Made by a program: the position numbers and the translations under genes
The notes under the pieces: model-generated
What the model saw: the letters and a program-made list of their open reading frames with translations, nothing else
What the model was told of the DNA's origin: nothing
Database searches by the model: none
Assembly (NCBI RefSeq): GCF_020531965.1
Contig: NZ_JAJAWH010000034.1
Coordinates: 1 to 34,334 of the forward strand
DNA: 34,334 bases
Direction of reading: 5' to 3'
Source of the DNA: Pseudorhizobium xiangyangii
GTDB taxonomy: Bacteria > Pseudomonadota > Alphaproteobacteria > Rhizobiales > Rhizobiaceae
Part shown: in pieces, positions 23,906-32,141 of the stretch
How positions within the stretch are numbered: the stretch's first letter is position 1
Layout: each line of letters starts with the position of its first letter

Positions 23906-26263
23906 CTATGCGGCTTCCCACACTTGGTTCAAAATCTTTGCCGCGAGCGCTGCCTTGTCCTGCGGCAGAAAGCGGCCGTAGTGCTGCTGCACGACATCGG
24001 GCGTGTCCTGAATGGCATAACTCGCCTGCTCATACGACCCTGTCTGTTTGAGGATGTGGGTGGCTAGAATATCCCGGACATTGTGGGGACCATGCGGTAG
24101 CAAGCCCTTGATCGCACCGCGTCCCGTGTAGGGATTATAGATCCCGTACCGTTGGATCACCGTCCGCCATGCCTCGTAGAAGGTGGTGGAGTTGTAGGCA
24201 GCGTCGAGACTGGTGGTTTTCACTGTCTTGACGAACAGTGTGCCCGGGTCCTTGGCGCTGCCCAGCAGCACGCCGCGATGCTTGTCTATGTAGGCATCCA
24301 GATACTTGTAGAGGTCGAGCAGGTCCGGAAGGATCAGGCGGAATGGTTTCTGGCCAAAGAAGGACGAGCCAGAGTTCTTGAATGCCACAGAAGGAATCAG
24401 GACCTCCCATCCCCCATCGCGATCACTCCAGCGGAGCTCGCCGCATTTCAGATCTTCGAGCCGTCGCTCGGACGTCGGGAAGTGACCACGGGGACAGACG
24501 CGAAGCTGGCGGAGGTTCTTTTGCCGAAGCCCAAGATGTAGGCCGAAGCGGAGAAGCAGGAAGGAACGGACCGCCTCCGCAGCGGGTCGCGGATAGCGGT
24601 CGTCATCCGGCATCCGCTTTAGGATCTCGTCGGTGATCTTTCGATATTCCGCCAGAGGGCTGTCCGCTTCTAGTATGCACATGATCGGTTCGAACGGATC
24701 ACGATGGACGCGCATGACCCGCTGAACTTCCTTCGAGCGGTTCGCCGCATGTCGATGAAACGCATCACATGCGCCATTCCAGTTACGCGCTGCGAACTCG
24801 ATCTCTTCAGGGGCGATCAGTCCGTCGATTGGCCGGACGTTCTTCAGTAGCTCCGGATGCTGACGGATCCAGCCCACCTCTGCACGGGTGAGAGCCTGCG
24901 CCACCATCAGCATGTCCTGCTCCCATTTAGTGTAAAAGCCGCGGCGCTGTTCTCGCCACTGTAGGTACCAGTCCCAAACGCCTGGAAACACCAAGAGGCC
25001 GAAGCTCAGTTGGCTGAGAGGCACACCGCGACCTTTGACGATGCCGGAAGGGGAGGCGGCTAATGCTCCAAACATCAAGCCGAGATGTTCAAGCTTCTGG
25101 GATGCGGTCTCCTCACCCCAGACACCGTTTCGTTGAAAGCCGATCGCCGTCAGTGTCGATGTCTTAAAGCGAATGAGGTCGGCCATCTCCATTGCAAGCC
25201 GGGGTGTGGCGTCCACCACGCCAGAGAGCAGGTCTGGATCTTCGAGCTCGTCAGCGGCATTGTGGTTGGCGCCTGACAACAAGGGTGAGAGGCGTGGCGA
25301 CAGGGAACTGCCGCCATAGGTGACTCCGGGAAAGCGGATCGCGTAGCGCTGCTTGCTCGCAGCAGCCTGGTAGCGGCGATACTCAGTCGATCCAGAGATG
25401 ATCACGCGGCGTACCCAGTCGAGAATTTCCTCCCGCTTGCTGAATGGCAGGCTGCTGAAATCATCCGGCAGATGGACTGCGATCCGGCGCCGCTCGGCCG
25501 GACTGATATCCCCGAGATCATGCCCGTAAAGAGAGCGCGCCTGATGAGGCAGCTTTGCTTTAAAATACCCCGCGGGCAACTGATAACGCTTCTCGATACG
25601 GCTGAGGATGTCAAAGCTCGCGACCGACCGCGGCACGCGTTCTCCCTGGATCCATGACAGGAGGGTCTTGTTGTCGAAGTTTTCGTCCAAGCGGACCACG
25701 GCGCGGTAAAGCTGCCAATAGCTCTCGCCGAACCGGCGCATCTGATAGATTAGCGCATCTTGGAAACTCACTGGATCATCGGTCGCTTCGAACAATGGTT
25801 TAGGAAAAGGGCTGATCGGCTTTGGTTGCGGCCCCGGCGTTGCGCTGGCGGATCGAGCTGTGGAACCATCGGCGGTAAGGCGCTGGGGCTTTCTAGTTGA
25901 GGAGGGCGTTGTTGCGAGCTTTCTCAATGGAGCCTTGCTCACTCGCGCAACAGGCTTCGTAGGTTGAACGTCTTCAGCGGCCGGTGTTGCCCCGAGCCAC
26001 CGGATAATTGCGTCGAGGCCTGGCCGGAGTTGCTTCTTCAGATCTGCCGTCAGCTCAGCTTCGATCCCGCAGACCTGAGCAATGGATGTCCAGTCGATGC
26101 GGCCATTCAGTATGGGGGGCGGCTTGCGGTATAGGACCAAGCTGATCAGGTAGGGACGAACGTTTTCCAAGACCCGCTTCGATGCGATTGGCCCGATGCG
26201 CACTTGGCAGAACTCTGCAATTTTTCTCTGAAAATGACGTGATGAAAGATCTTGTTTGGGCAT
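23906..26263 (-). CDS. Large tyrosine recombinase with HTH-containing N-terminal extension
   Basis: This 785-aa protein carries a divergent phage-integrase catalytic domain in its last 250 residues: Arg580 (HLGLRQKNLRQL), Lys629 (VAFKNSG), His727 and Arg730 (GPHNVRDI), His761 and Tyr762 (QQHYGRF). It is about twice the usual integrase length. The N-terminal half contains a Pro/Ser/Thr-rich linker (about 115-165) and a Cro/CI-like HTH segment (TLLSWIQGERVPRSVASFDILSRIEKRYQLP, about 220-250). The ATG at 26263 is preferred: GGAAT lies 8 nt upstream, and the frame before it runs through a structured palindrome. The build suggests a recombinase that also has its own DNA-binding module. The target site is unknown; a nested dyad sits directly before the start. 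Confidence 0.82.
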   Translation of the reverse strand: MPKQDLSSRHFQRKIAEFCQVRIGPIASKRVLENVRPYLISLVLYRKPPPILNGRIDWTSIAQVCGIEAELTADLKKQLRPGLDAIIRWLGATPAAEDVQPTKPVARVSKAPLRKLATTPSSTRKPQRLTADGSTARSASATPGPQPKPISPFPKPLFEATDDPVSFQDALIYQMRRFGESYWQLYRAVVRLDENFDNKTLLSWIQGERVPRSVASFDILSRIEKRYQLPAGYFKAKLPHQARSLYGHDLGDISPAERRRIAVHLPDDFSSLPFSKREEILDWVRRVIISGSTEYRRYQAAASKQRYAIRFPGVTYGGSSLSPRLSPLLSGANHNAADELEDPDLLSGVVDATPRLAMEMADLIRFKTSTLTAIGFQRNGVWGEETASQKLEHLGLMFGALAASPSGIVKGRGVPLSQLSFGLLVFPGVWDWYLQWREQRRGFYTKWEQDMLMVAQALTRAEVGWIRQHPELLKNVRPIDGLIAPEEIEFAARNWNGACDAFHRHAANRSKEVQRVMRVHRDPFEPIMCILEADSPLAEYRKITDEILKRMPDDDRYPRPAAEAVRSFLLLRFGLHLGLRQKNLRQLRVCPRGHFPTSERRLEDLKCGELRWSDRDGGWEVLIPSVAFKNSGSSFFGQKPFRLILPDLLDLYKYLDAYIDKHRGVLLGSAKDPGTLFVKTVKTTSLDAAYNSTTFYEAWRTVIQRYGIYNPYTGRGAIKGLLPHGPHNVRDILATHILKQTGSYEQASYAIQDTPDVVQQHYGRFLPQDKAALAAKILNQVWEAA

Positions 26264-26264
26264 G

Positions 26265-26312
26265 CTTATTCCGATTCTCTCGGCACCAGTGCCGAGGGCG
26301 AGCGGGAATAAG
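26265..26312. promoter_or_regulatory. Nested inverted repeats before the large recombinase
   Basis: An inner perfect 8-bp dyad, CTCGGCAC-CA-GTGCCGAG (26279-26296), is flanked by an outer 8-bp pair, CTTATTCC (26265-26272) and GGAATAAG (26305-26312), on almost the same centre. The outer pair contains the recombinase ribosome-site region. It could be an autoregulatory operator, an mRNA hairpin that hides the ribosome site, or a recombination core. There is no T-run. Confidence 0.6.
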
Positions 26313-26329
26313 AGCCGCATTTTAAGAAA

Positions 26330-26345
26330 CGGTGTATCCACACCG
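26330..26345. promoter_or_regulatory. Second small dyad upstream of the recombinase
   Basis: CGGTGT-ATCC-ACACCG forms a perfect 6-bp inverted repeat with a 4-bp spacer. Its right arm, CACCGAG, resembles TGCCGAG in the larger dyad 40 bp away. The two may be related binding sites for one protein. Confidence 0.4.
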
Positions 26346-26435
26346 AGAGAATTTGGGGGCTTCGGGGACCGCGAGGGATCGATGAGACCGCTCGTGGGGG
26401 TTAAAAGCGGACCGTTGCCCCGAGCATTGACTTCC

Positions 26436-26936
26436 TCAGGATCGCCAAAGCGGCTCAACGCGCTCTATGCGATATCTCTTGTCAAACTCTATGAGCACCA
26501 TTTCCAACGTTGCCTCGAAAGCGCCCCGGTCGAACATCGTGGATTTCGTCTCATGAAGGTAGCGCCAATCGATGAACGCATCTTTGTGCTGATACAGAAT
26601 GTCCCGAATACTGTAGTCTGGGTAGAGCAAATTGGGGTGATAGGGCGCCACTGCTTTCTTGAACTCCGCGTCAAGTTTCTCCCGACCCTCGGGTTTCAGC
26701 TTCTTAAATAGCTGTGCAAGGTTGTGCGATCTGGCGGGTTTCGGATCGTCGTAGTCAAAAACAAACCACGCCTTGAGTGCCAATTCCATGGATAGTGCAA
26801 GAAGCATCGGCTCAACGCCGAAATGCTCGTGTTGATGCATATCCTCAAAGCCTACGTCTGGTAGGCTCCGTGTCTTTCGCAGGATCCCTTTTGCGGCTTG
26901 ACCAAGTTTAATGGCTGTCGATAAGCGGGCGCTCAT
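26436..26936 (-). CDS. HEPN-like domain protein
   Basis: This 166-aa, mostly helical protein resembles HEPN-family proteins. It has an N-terminal helix ending in EPMLLALSMELALKAWFVF, the HNLAQLFKKL segment typical of HEPN helix 3, and DWRYLHE near 125. HEPN proteins are often RNases in toxin, CRISPR and abortive-infection systems, but the canonical Rx4-6H catalytic motif is not clear here. It may therefore be a non-catalytic or substrate-binding member. The start is well supported by GAGGAC 5-6 nt before the ATG. It lies 172 bp upstream of the large recombinase on the same strand. No nucleotidyltransferase partner (MNT) is adjacent, unlike HEPN-MNT toxin-antitoxin pairs. Confidence 0.6.
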   Translation of the reverse strand: MSARLSTAIKLGQAAKGILRKTRSLPDVGFEDMHQHEHFGVEPMLLALSMELALKAWFVFDYDDPKPARSHNLAQLFKKLKPEGREKLDAEFKKAVAPYHPNLLYPDYSIRDILYQHKDAFIDWRYLHETKSTMFDRGAFEATLEMVLIEFDKRYRIERVEPLWRS

Positions 26937-27311
26937 GAAAGTCCTCTAAAACGAACCACTTGGAATGGATAGCTATCCACAATAGTGGGTCGAAGGTTCA
27001 GCTCTCTTCAAGAGCAGGGATAGGTATGCTGCGAAAGATCGTTCCCCTGTCATCAGAGCGATTCAAGTTGAACATAGATGCTAATGTTCAACGCCCGCTC
27101 CGGGTCTGCCTATCTCAGCGAAGGTAGCTAATTTGATAGGTCTGAACTTGCAAGGGCGGCCGTGATGGTGTTGGAAGTCCGTGTTAGTATCATTTTGCCT
27201 AGCCCCGTTTTTAATGTCCGTACAGCCGCAACCGACCAATGTTGGTATCTTTGAGCTGGACAGAAAATATTGTACTGTTGCCTATCCGGTCGATTGTCGG
27301 GAGGCATGGCG
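26937..27311. other. Divergent intergenic region with dyad
   Basis: About 375 bp separate the HEPN-like gene (minus) from the CHAP-like gene (plus). No gene is seen. It is AT-richer than the flanks and contains the inverted repeat at 27067-27092. It probably holds promoters in both directions. Confidence 0.55.
27067..27092. promoter_or_regulatory. Inverted repeat, candidate operator
   Basis: GTTGAACA (27067-27074) and TGTTCAAC (27085-27092) are perfect inverted 8-bp arms with a 10-bp spacer. The site lies between divergent genes, about 220 bp before the CHAP gene and 130 bp before the HEPN-like gene. There is no T-run, so it is more likely a regulator site than a terminator. Confidence 0.5.
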
Positions 27312-28022
27312 ATGAGGCGGCGGGGATTTATCTTAGCGGGAGCGTTGGCGACATTATCTGCGCGGATCGGTCTGGCTCAGACGGATCGGAAGTCAGATGC
27401 CAAGACGATCGAAAAACAGATCTCCGATTTCATCGCTGCGGAGCCCCAGCTGTTTAGGGAGCTTCCCGGTGGGAAGGGCTCCCTTGTTCTTCCGCCGGAA
27501 CATCGGCTTGTTCTCCATGCCGCAGATTTTCTCTCGCAGGTACCAGTCGAACCAAAACCGATCGACAGCGCACGCTACATCATGGATAGTCATCCGGTCC
27601 TTGAGTGGCCACCGGACGTAGGGGAGTTAGAGAAGCCAGCGAACCCGATCATTATCGCATTCTTCGCAGCGACGAGGACCCAGCCATATGACGGTGATCA
27701 GACAGCGTGGTGCGCGGCTTTCTTGTGCTGGACCCTGGAGCATTGCGGGTTCGCGAGCCCGCGTAGTGCAGGTTCGAAGAGCTTTCGGGAGTTCCACCAC
27801 TTTCCCTTGGTTGAAGATCCCGGCATTGGCGATATCGTCATCTTCAAGAATAGGACGCGTCCCGCTCAAGGACATGTTGCTTTCTTTGACGGCTTTGCCA
27901 ATGACGACAAGGACCAGATCGTCTGTTTGGGTGGAAATCAGGCGAACAGCCTTAGCCGGAAGGTCTTCAGGAGGAGGAGCAATTCTCTGAACCTCGTCGG
28001 TTTTCGGAGGCCTTCCAAATGA
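27312..28022 (+). CDS. Exported CHAP/TIGR02594-like cysteine hydrolase
   Basis: This 236-aa protein has an N-terminal export signal with paired arginines (MRRRGFILAGALATLSARIGLAQ, cleavage likely near 22-23), possibly Tat-type. The C-terminal half resembles TIGR02594/CHAP or NlpC/P60 peptidases, which cut peptidoglycan peptides or amides. The likely nucleophile is Cys134 (TAWCAAFLCWTLEHCG), with His188 (GHVAFFDG) and a later GGNQANS segment as the expected polar partner. The ATG at 27312 is chosen because GGGAGG lies 7 nt upstream; an ATG at 27306 is too close to it. The stop overlaps the next gene (ATGA), so it is translationally coupled to an exported caspase-like protein. A joint role at the cell envelope is the simplest inference. 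Confidence 0.8.
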   Translation: MRRRGFILAGALATLSARIGLAQTDRKSDAKTIEKQISDFIAAEPQLFRELPGGKGSLVLPPEHRLVLHAADFLSQVPVEPKPIDSARYIMDSHPVLEWPPDVGELEKPANPIIIAFFAATRTQPYDGDQTAWCAAFLCWTLEHCGFASPRSAGSKSFREFHHFPLVEDPGIGDIVIFKNRTRPAQGHVAFFDGFANDDKDQIVCLGGNQANSLSRKVFRRRSNSLNLVGFRRPSK

Positions 28023-29665
28023 AGGCCCCATCTTGGCTGATGATGCTCATTATCATCGCCTGCGATCCCTGCCACGGCTATGCTGACCCCTATTATGAGA
28101 CCAAGGTCAGTGATGTCTCGACCGAGCTCGCCGTTCCAGGGCGCGATGGGGAATCGGTCACCGTGTATTCCGAGAGCCACGCTCTTTTGATCGGTGAGGT
28201 GAACTATGAGGGCGGCTATAGGCCACTCGTCGAAATCCCGGGCGAGATTAAGGATCTCACAACAGCGCTTGAGCGTCACAGGTTCAAGGTGAAGGTTTAC
28301 TTCGATTTGAGGGCGGGCGAGCTCGTTTCGGTAATCGACAAGTTCATGCGCACCTATGGTTCACGTCCAGACGCCAGAATCATCGTTTACCTATCCGGTC
28401 ATGGGTACACGAGAAACAGCTTTACACCGCCGATTGGGTACTTCCTGCCGGTGGACGCGGCGAAGAGTGGACCGCCCCATCAAATTGCAGCGTCGGCCAT
28501 TCCCCTCGACTACTTCTCCGCTTGGGCGAGGGTTCCCGACGCAAGGCACATCTTATTTGTGTTCGATGCGTGCTTTTCTGGAGCCTTTTTCGGCTACTAC
28601 GATGATGCGGCTCCAGTGCTGGCGATGAGAAACGACCCTTCGGCGCCTGCTCCGCCGCGCACATTCGGGATCGAAAGCAATGACTTTGCGATCAGTCCAG
28701 TCCCGTTGAAGCCTGGCCGGCAGTTTATATCCGCCGGGCAGGCCGGGCAACGGGTCCCTGAGAAAAGCTTACTCACACGTCTGCTAATCAACATGCTCAA
28801 CGACAAAAACACTAAGGCGCTGACTACGTTCAGTCGCTGGATCACCGCCGAAGACATGGGTTTTTGGCTGCAGAAGAATGGAGAGCTTTACGCAGCGTCT
28901 ATCGGTCAAGGCGGTCTTGCCCCCCGACCAATTTATGGCCGTCTTCCAGGGGAACAGAAGTATCAACAGGGCAACATGGTCTTTGACCGTATCCCGCTCG
29001 ATCCTGCCGTCGAAACCGCGTGGAGCCAACTCAGCGACGAGCCCTTTCAGACAATTACCATCGTTGCCAGGTCACAGACCGCTTCGCTTGGAGTGGACGC
29101 GGATGCGAACGAGTCCTTTGGATCCCGCGACAGATCGGTTGTATTGATTCAACCGTCTGGGGAGAGTTTGAGCACAACCGCAAATCCTGTCGCAGACGAG
29201 GGGATCGGACAAGCCCAGATTTCTGTTGCTGTTCACGACCAAGCTGCCCGGACCGCCGCAAAATTAGCAGATCGGCGGACAGCCGCCCTCAGGCAAGCTG
29301 CTGCGGAAGCTAACACTCCGGAAAATCATTCTCTTTCGCTTCAACAGGAGCTTGAGTTCGCAGCTATGATTGAAAGACTTTCGTCCGACAAAGATGATGT
29401 TCGGCAGCAGGCATCGTCCACCCTCGGCACGATGATCGGATCGCTTGCCCCGCCCATACGTCCCGCAGTGGTCGACCGGCTCATGTATCGCTTCAATGAG
29501 AAAAGTACGAGCTATCAGCGCGGGGTAGCACTTGCCCTCTCGAGTCTAGACGCGCCAATCATCGCAACCGACGCCACGGCAATCATCCAGGCATTGGATA
29601 TCGCCGGAAAGGGCTACGATCCTCATCTGCGCAGATACGCTCGCGCCGCCAAGGAAAAATTTTAG
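28019..29665 (+). CDS. Exported caspase-family protein with C-terminal helical repeats
   Basis: This 548-aa peptidase C14 (caspase/metacaspase) family protein has the His-Cys dyad at His128 (YLSGHGY) and Cys185 (FVFDACFSG). Family members cleave after acidic or basic residues. Its own specificity and substrate are unknown. The N-terminus is a signal sequence ending in IIAC, which fits a lipoprotein lipobox with Cys15, so it may be anchored to a membrane facing the periplasm. After the catalytic domain and a long linker (about 330-430), the last 110 residues (LQQELEFAAMIERLSSDKDDVRQQASSTLG onward) look like HEAT-type helical repeats. It starts by ATGA overlap with the CHAP-like gene, and it is convergent with a second caspase gene 23 bp away. 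Confidence 0.85.
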   Translation: MKAPSWLMMLIIIACDPCHGYADPYYETKVSDVSTELAVPGRDGESVTVYSESHALLIGEVNYEGGYRPLVEIPGEIKDLTTALERHRFKVKVYFDLRAGELVSVIDKFMRTYGSRPDARIIVYLSGHGYTRNSFTPPIGYFLPVDAAKSGPPHQIAASAIPLDYFSAWARVPDARHILFVFDACFSGAFFGYYDDAAPVLAMRNDPSAPAPPRTFGIESNDFAISPVPLKPGRQFISAGQAGQRVPEKSLLTRLLINMLNDKNTKALTTFSRWITAEDMGFWLQKNGELYAASIGQGGLAPRPIYGRLPGEQKYQQGNMVFDRIPLDPAVETAWSQLSDEPFQTITIVARSQTASLGVDADANESFGSRDRSVVLIQPSGESLSTTANPVADEGIGQAQISVAVHDQAARTAAKLADRRTAALRQAAAEANTPENHSLSLQQELEFAAMIERLSSDKDDVRQQASSTLGTMIGSLAPPIRPAVVDRLMYRFNEKSTSYQRGVALALSSLDAPIIATDATAIIQALDIAGKGYDPHLRRYARAAKEKF

Positions 29666-29688
29666 TTCTGAAGGTTCGCACTATGCCT

Positions 29689-31869
29689 TCACTTTGGTTC
29701 TTGCGGGACGGTGCGGATCGGGAAAAGAAAAATCGCGCCTCGCGGCTGCAACGATGAGGTAGGTCGCAAAGGCGGTATGGACCGCGCCGGCGCGTGAGCG
29801 GCAATGTTGACCAGAAGATCTTCAATAGTATTTGCCGAAAGGTTCCGTGTTGCAGGACGCAAACCCTCCTGGCCCAAAAAGCGGAGGTCCAGAAGGTTGG
29901 TCAGCGGGCGTGCGTCGGTCACGATTAGCAACAAATATTCTTGACCATAGCTGGTGTCGGTAAACTCCAAGGAGGCGTCACTAAAGCGAGCCAGTGAGTG
30001 CATCCGCTCACCTCCCAGATGGCCGATGGAGTAGTCGCTTCCGATATAAATGATGTTTAGATCGACCGATGACCGGGTATTATTTGTTACCTCCACGCGT
30101 AGACGATCGCCGGGGCTTGCCACCGTGACGCGACTAGCAACGACCTCTCGCGAGCTACCAGTGCCACGGCTCTGCAAAGTAAGCTTAAGTTCGATATCGG
30201 AAGGGGAGTAGTCGCGGGTCTGGCTGATCTTAAACAATGCCTTCGCCCGGTAGATCCTCTCTAGATAGCGGATAAGCGCTGCGCGGAACCCGGGCTCAGT
30301 TGTCGAGCCGAGGTTCAACGAGGGCGGCGTCTGTCGTAACGTCGAAACCGCCTCTCCAGACTCGGGTAGAAACCACAGCTTCGCCTGGTTATGCTCTAAA
30401 CCGCTAGGATTGATGTCTCTTTCGGTGAGAACCGCAATGCGAACGTCGGCGGTATCGCTGGACCCAACCACGCCAATGCTAAAGCGGCGGGGGATCTGAT
30501 TTGCGATATCGCTTAAAACCGTATCCACCATCTCGATGGCCCTTGAATACCTCGGATCGGCAGGAGGACGAGCCACTTTGAGTTGAAAATCGTATGTTTG
30601 AGACACAAGTCGCGCGACGCTTCGCGCAGGCAAGGTTATTTCTGAAGACGGCCCGGAATGAGAATGAGCTTTCCGGTGACCAGATCGCAAGCTGTCGCTA
30701 AGGTCCGCAAAAGCTACGCGACTTGAAAATGTATCGGCATCTGTGACTTCCACGAAGCTGACTGCGTCCTGCAATTGAGCAAGTGGCGAGGTCAGGACCG
30801 CAAGCCGCGAGCCTCGTGTCAGGCCGTCAATTAGCCCTGCCTGAACCGTCGCTCCTTTTCCAGAGGCATTGATTGGCCATTGCCGGACAAATTCTCGGTT
30901 CCTCACCCGAAAGACGGTCCTGTCGAGATCCCCTTCGAAGAGAGGCGTGGAACTGGTGCGGTTCATGCTGGCATAATGCTGGAGAACGCTGTCGCCCAGT
31001 TGGCGAAAAGTTACCGCAGGGTTTTCTGAGAGTTTTGAGAAAAGCGTATATGTAAAAAGACCAAACACCATACCATCCTCGGTCGGAAGTGGCATTTCCG
31101 GCGTGGTCTCATTCGACTGAGCTGCGAAAAAGGCGACATACCCGCCGGGTTGATTTTTTTGCGGCATCTCGATTGGCAGATCTTGTGTCGTCCATCCACT
31201 TTGCTTGATACTTGGAAAGGAGAAGATGGCCTGCCTCGGCATGCCGACCTCTTCGGGACTAATCTTTCTGAGTTTGGCGTTGGCGGGGGGCGCTGCGCGG
31301 GTAGCCGTGCCGGAATGACACGCATCAAAGACCGCCCACACGAAGGCACCGTTCGCGGTCAGGCCCTTAATCTGTCTGCCGAGTTCATCGTCTGTGATCA
31401 CATTGGGGACGCTGCGACTGGCCTCGTCCCAGGGTCTCGTATCTTTCGGCAAAAGGACCTCATCGAAGCCGTCGGTCTCAGATCCTTGGTTTGACGGAAG
31501 CTGGTATCCATGTCCCGAGAAATGGAGATATACAAAATCGCCGCTTGAAGCCTGCGCAGCGACCTTTTCTAGCGCCGATAAGATATTTGCGCGGGTCGGC
31601 TCCACGGCGCCTGGCAGATCATCTGCCAGAACTGCGACATTCTCGGTTTTGAACAACACTGGTGAACGTGAAAGCAGGAAAGCGCGTATCATGGTCGCGT
31701 CGTTCCCTGGACCTTTCAGTCCGGTGCTGGCGGGAAGAGAGGGGTACTTGGATACGCCAACGATCACAGCATAATTGCTCTGAGCTGTGGCCGGTAGCGC
31801 CATGGTGACGGGCACAAACAGGACCGCCGATTTCATTAAGAGGAGAAACGAACCCGGCCATGCTCTCAT
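29689..31869 (-). CDS. Exported metacaspase-like caspase-family protein
   Basis: This 726-aa protein has a cleavable signal (about 1-30, ending ATAQ), then a peptidase C14 domain: His120 (HFSGHGYQL) and Cys184 (VFDACHSG), the typical metacaspase dyad. The region after about 330 is unlike a caspase and probably forms several beta-rich or receptor-like domains, ending in a Pro/Arg-rich tail. ATG 31869 is favoured by GGAGA 8 nt upstream; the next ATG has no ribosome site. The paralogous caspases on both sides differ strongly in sequence and domain build, so this is not a recent duplication. A periplasmic protease is the likely location; no substrate is evident. Confidence 0.87.
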   Translation of the reverse strand: MRAWPGSFLLLMKSAVLFVPVTMALPATAQSNYAVIVGVSKYPSLPASTGLKGPGNDATMIRAFLLSRSPVLFKTENVAVLADDLPGAVEPTRANILSALEKVAAQASSGDFVYLHFSGHGYQLPSNQGSETDGFDEVLLPKDTRPWDEASRSVPNVITDDELGRQIKGLTANGAFVWAVFDACHSGTATRAAPPANAKLRKISPEEVGMPRQAIFSFPSIKQSGWTTQDLPIEMPQKNQPGGYVAFFAAQSNETTPEMPLPTEDGMVFGLFTYTLFSKLSENPAVTFRQLGDSVLQHYASMNRTSSTPLFEGDLDRTVFRVRNREFVRQWPINASGKGATVQAGLIDGLTRGSRLAVLTSPLAQLQDAVSFVEVTDADTFSSRVAFADLSDSLRSGHRKAHSHSGPSSEITLPARSVARLVSQTYDFQLKVARPPADPRYSRAIEMVDTVLSDIANQIPRRFSIGVVGSSDTADVRIAVLTERDINPSGLEHNQAKLWFLPESGEAVSTLRQTPPSLNLGSTTEPGFRAALIRYLERIYRAKALFKISQTRDYSPSDIELKLTLQSRGTGSSREVVASRVTVASPGDRLRVEVTNNTRSSVDLNIIYIGSDYSIGHLGGERMHSLARFSDASLEFTDTSYGQEYLLLIVTDARPLTNLLDLRFLGQEGLRPATRNLSANTIEDLLVNIAAHAPARSIPPLRPTSSLQPRGAIFLFPIRTVPQEPK

Positions 31870-32141
31870 TACCGTAGTCTCCGTCGCAACAACTCATGTC
31901 CATCGTATCACGTTCTGGTTGATCCTTTGAGTGGCCGTCGTAAGTGTGCTGCCTTTCCTTTTCGCGCGACACATGCGCCGGAGATCATTGCAGGTAGTGC
32001 CTGGGGGATTGTACGGTCCATCTCCGGTTGGCCCTGCCGACAATCGCGCGTGAGAGCGGGTTGATTGACACGATCCGGCATCGGACGCATGGTTATCTGG
32101 TAGGTTGCCGCGAGCATTGGATCCACCGTCTGGGGTCTGAC
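31870..32141. promoter_or_regulatory. Divergent caspase-gene intergenic region
   Basis: About 270 bp lie between divergent caspase genes. This region probably contains both promoters. No clear boxes or dyads stand out. The frame of the downstream gene is open from 32028, but that part lacks the family's features. Confidence 0.45.
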
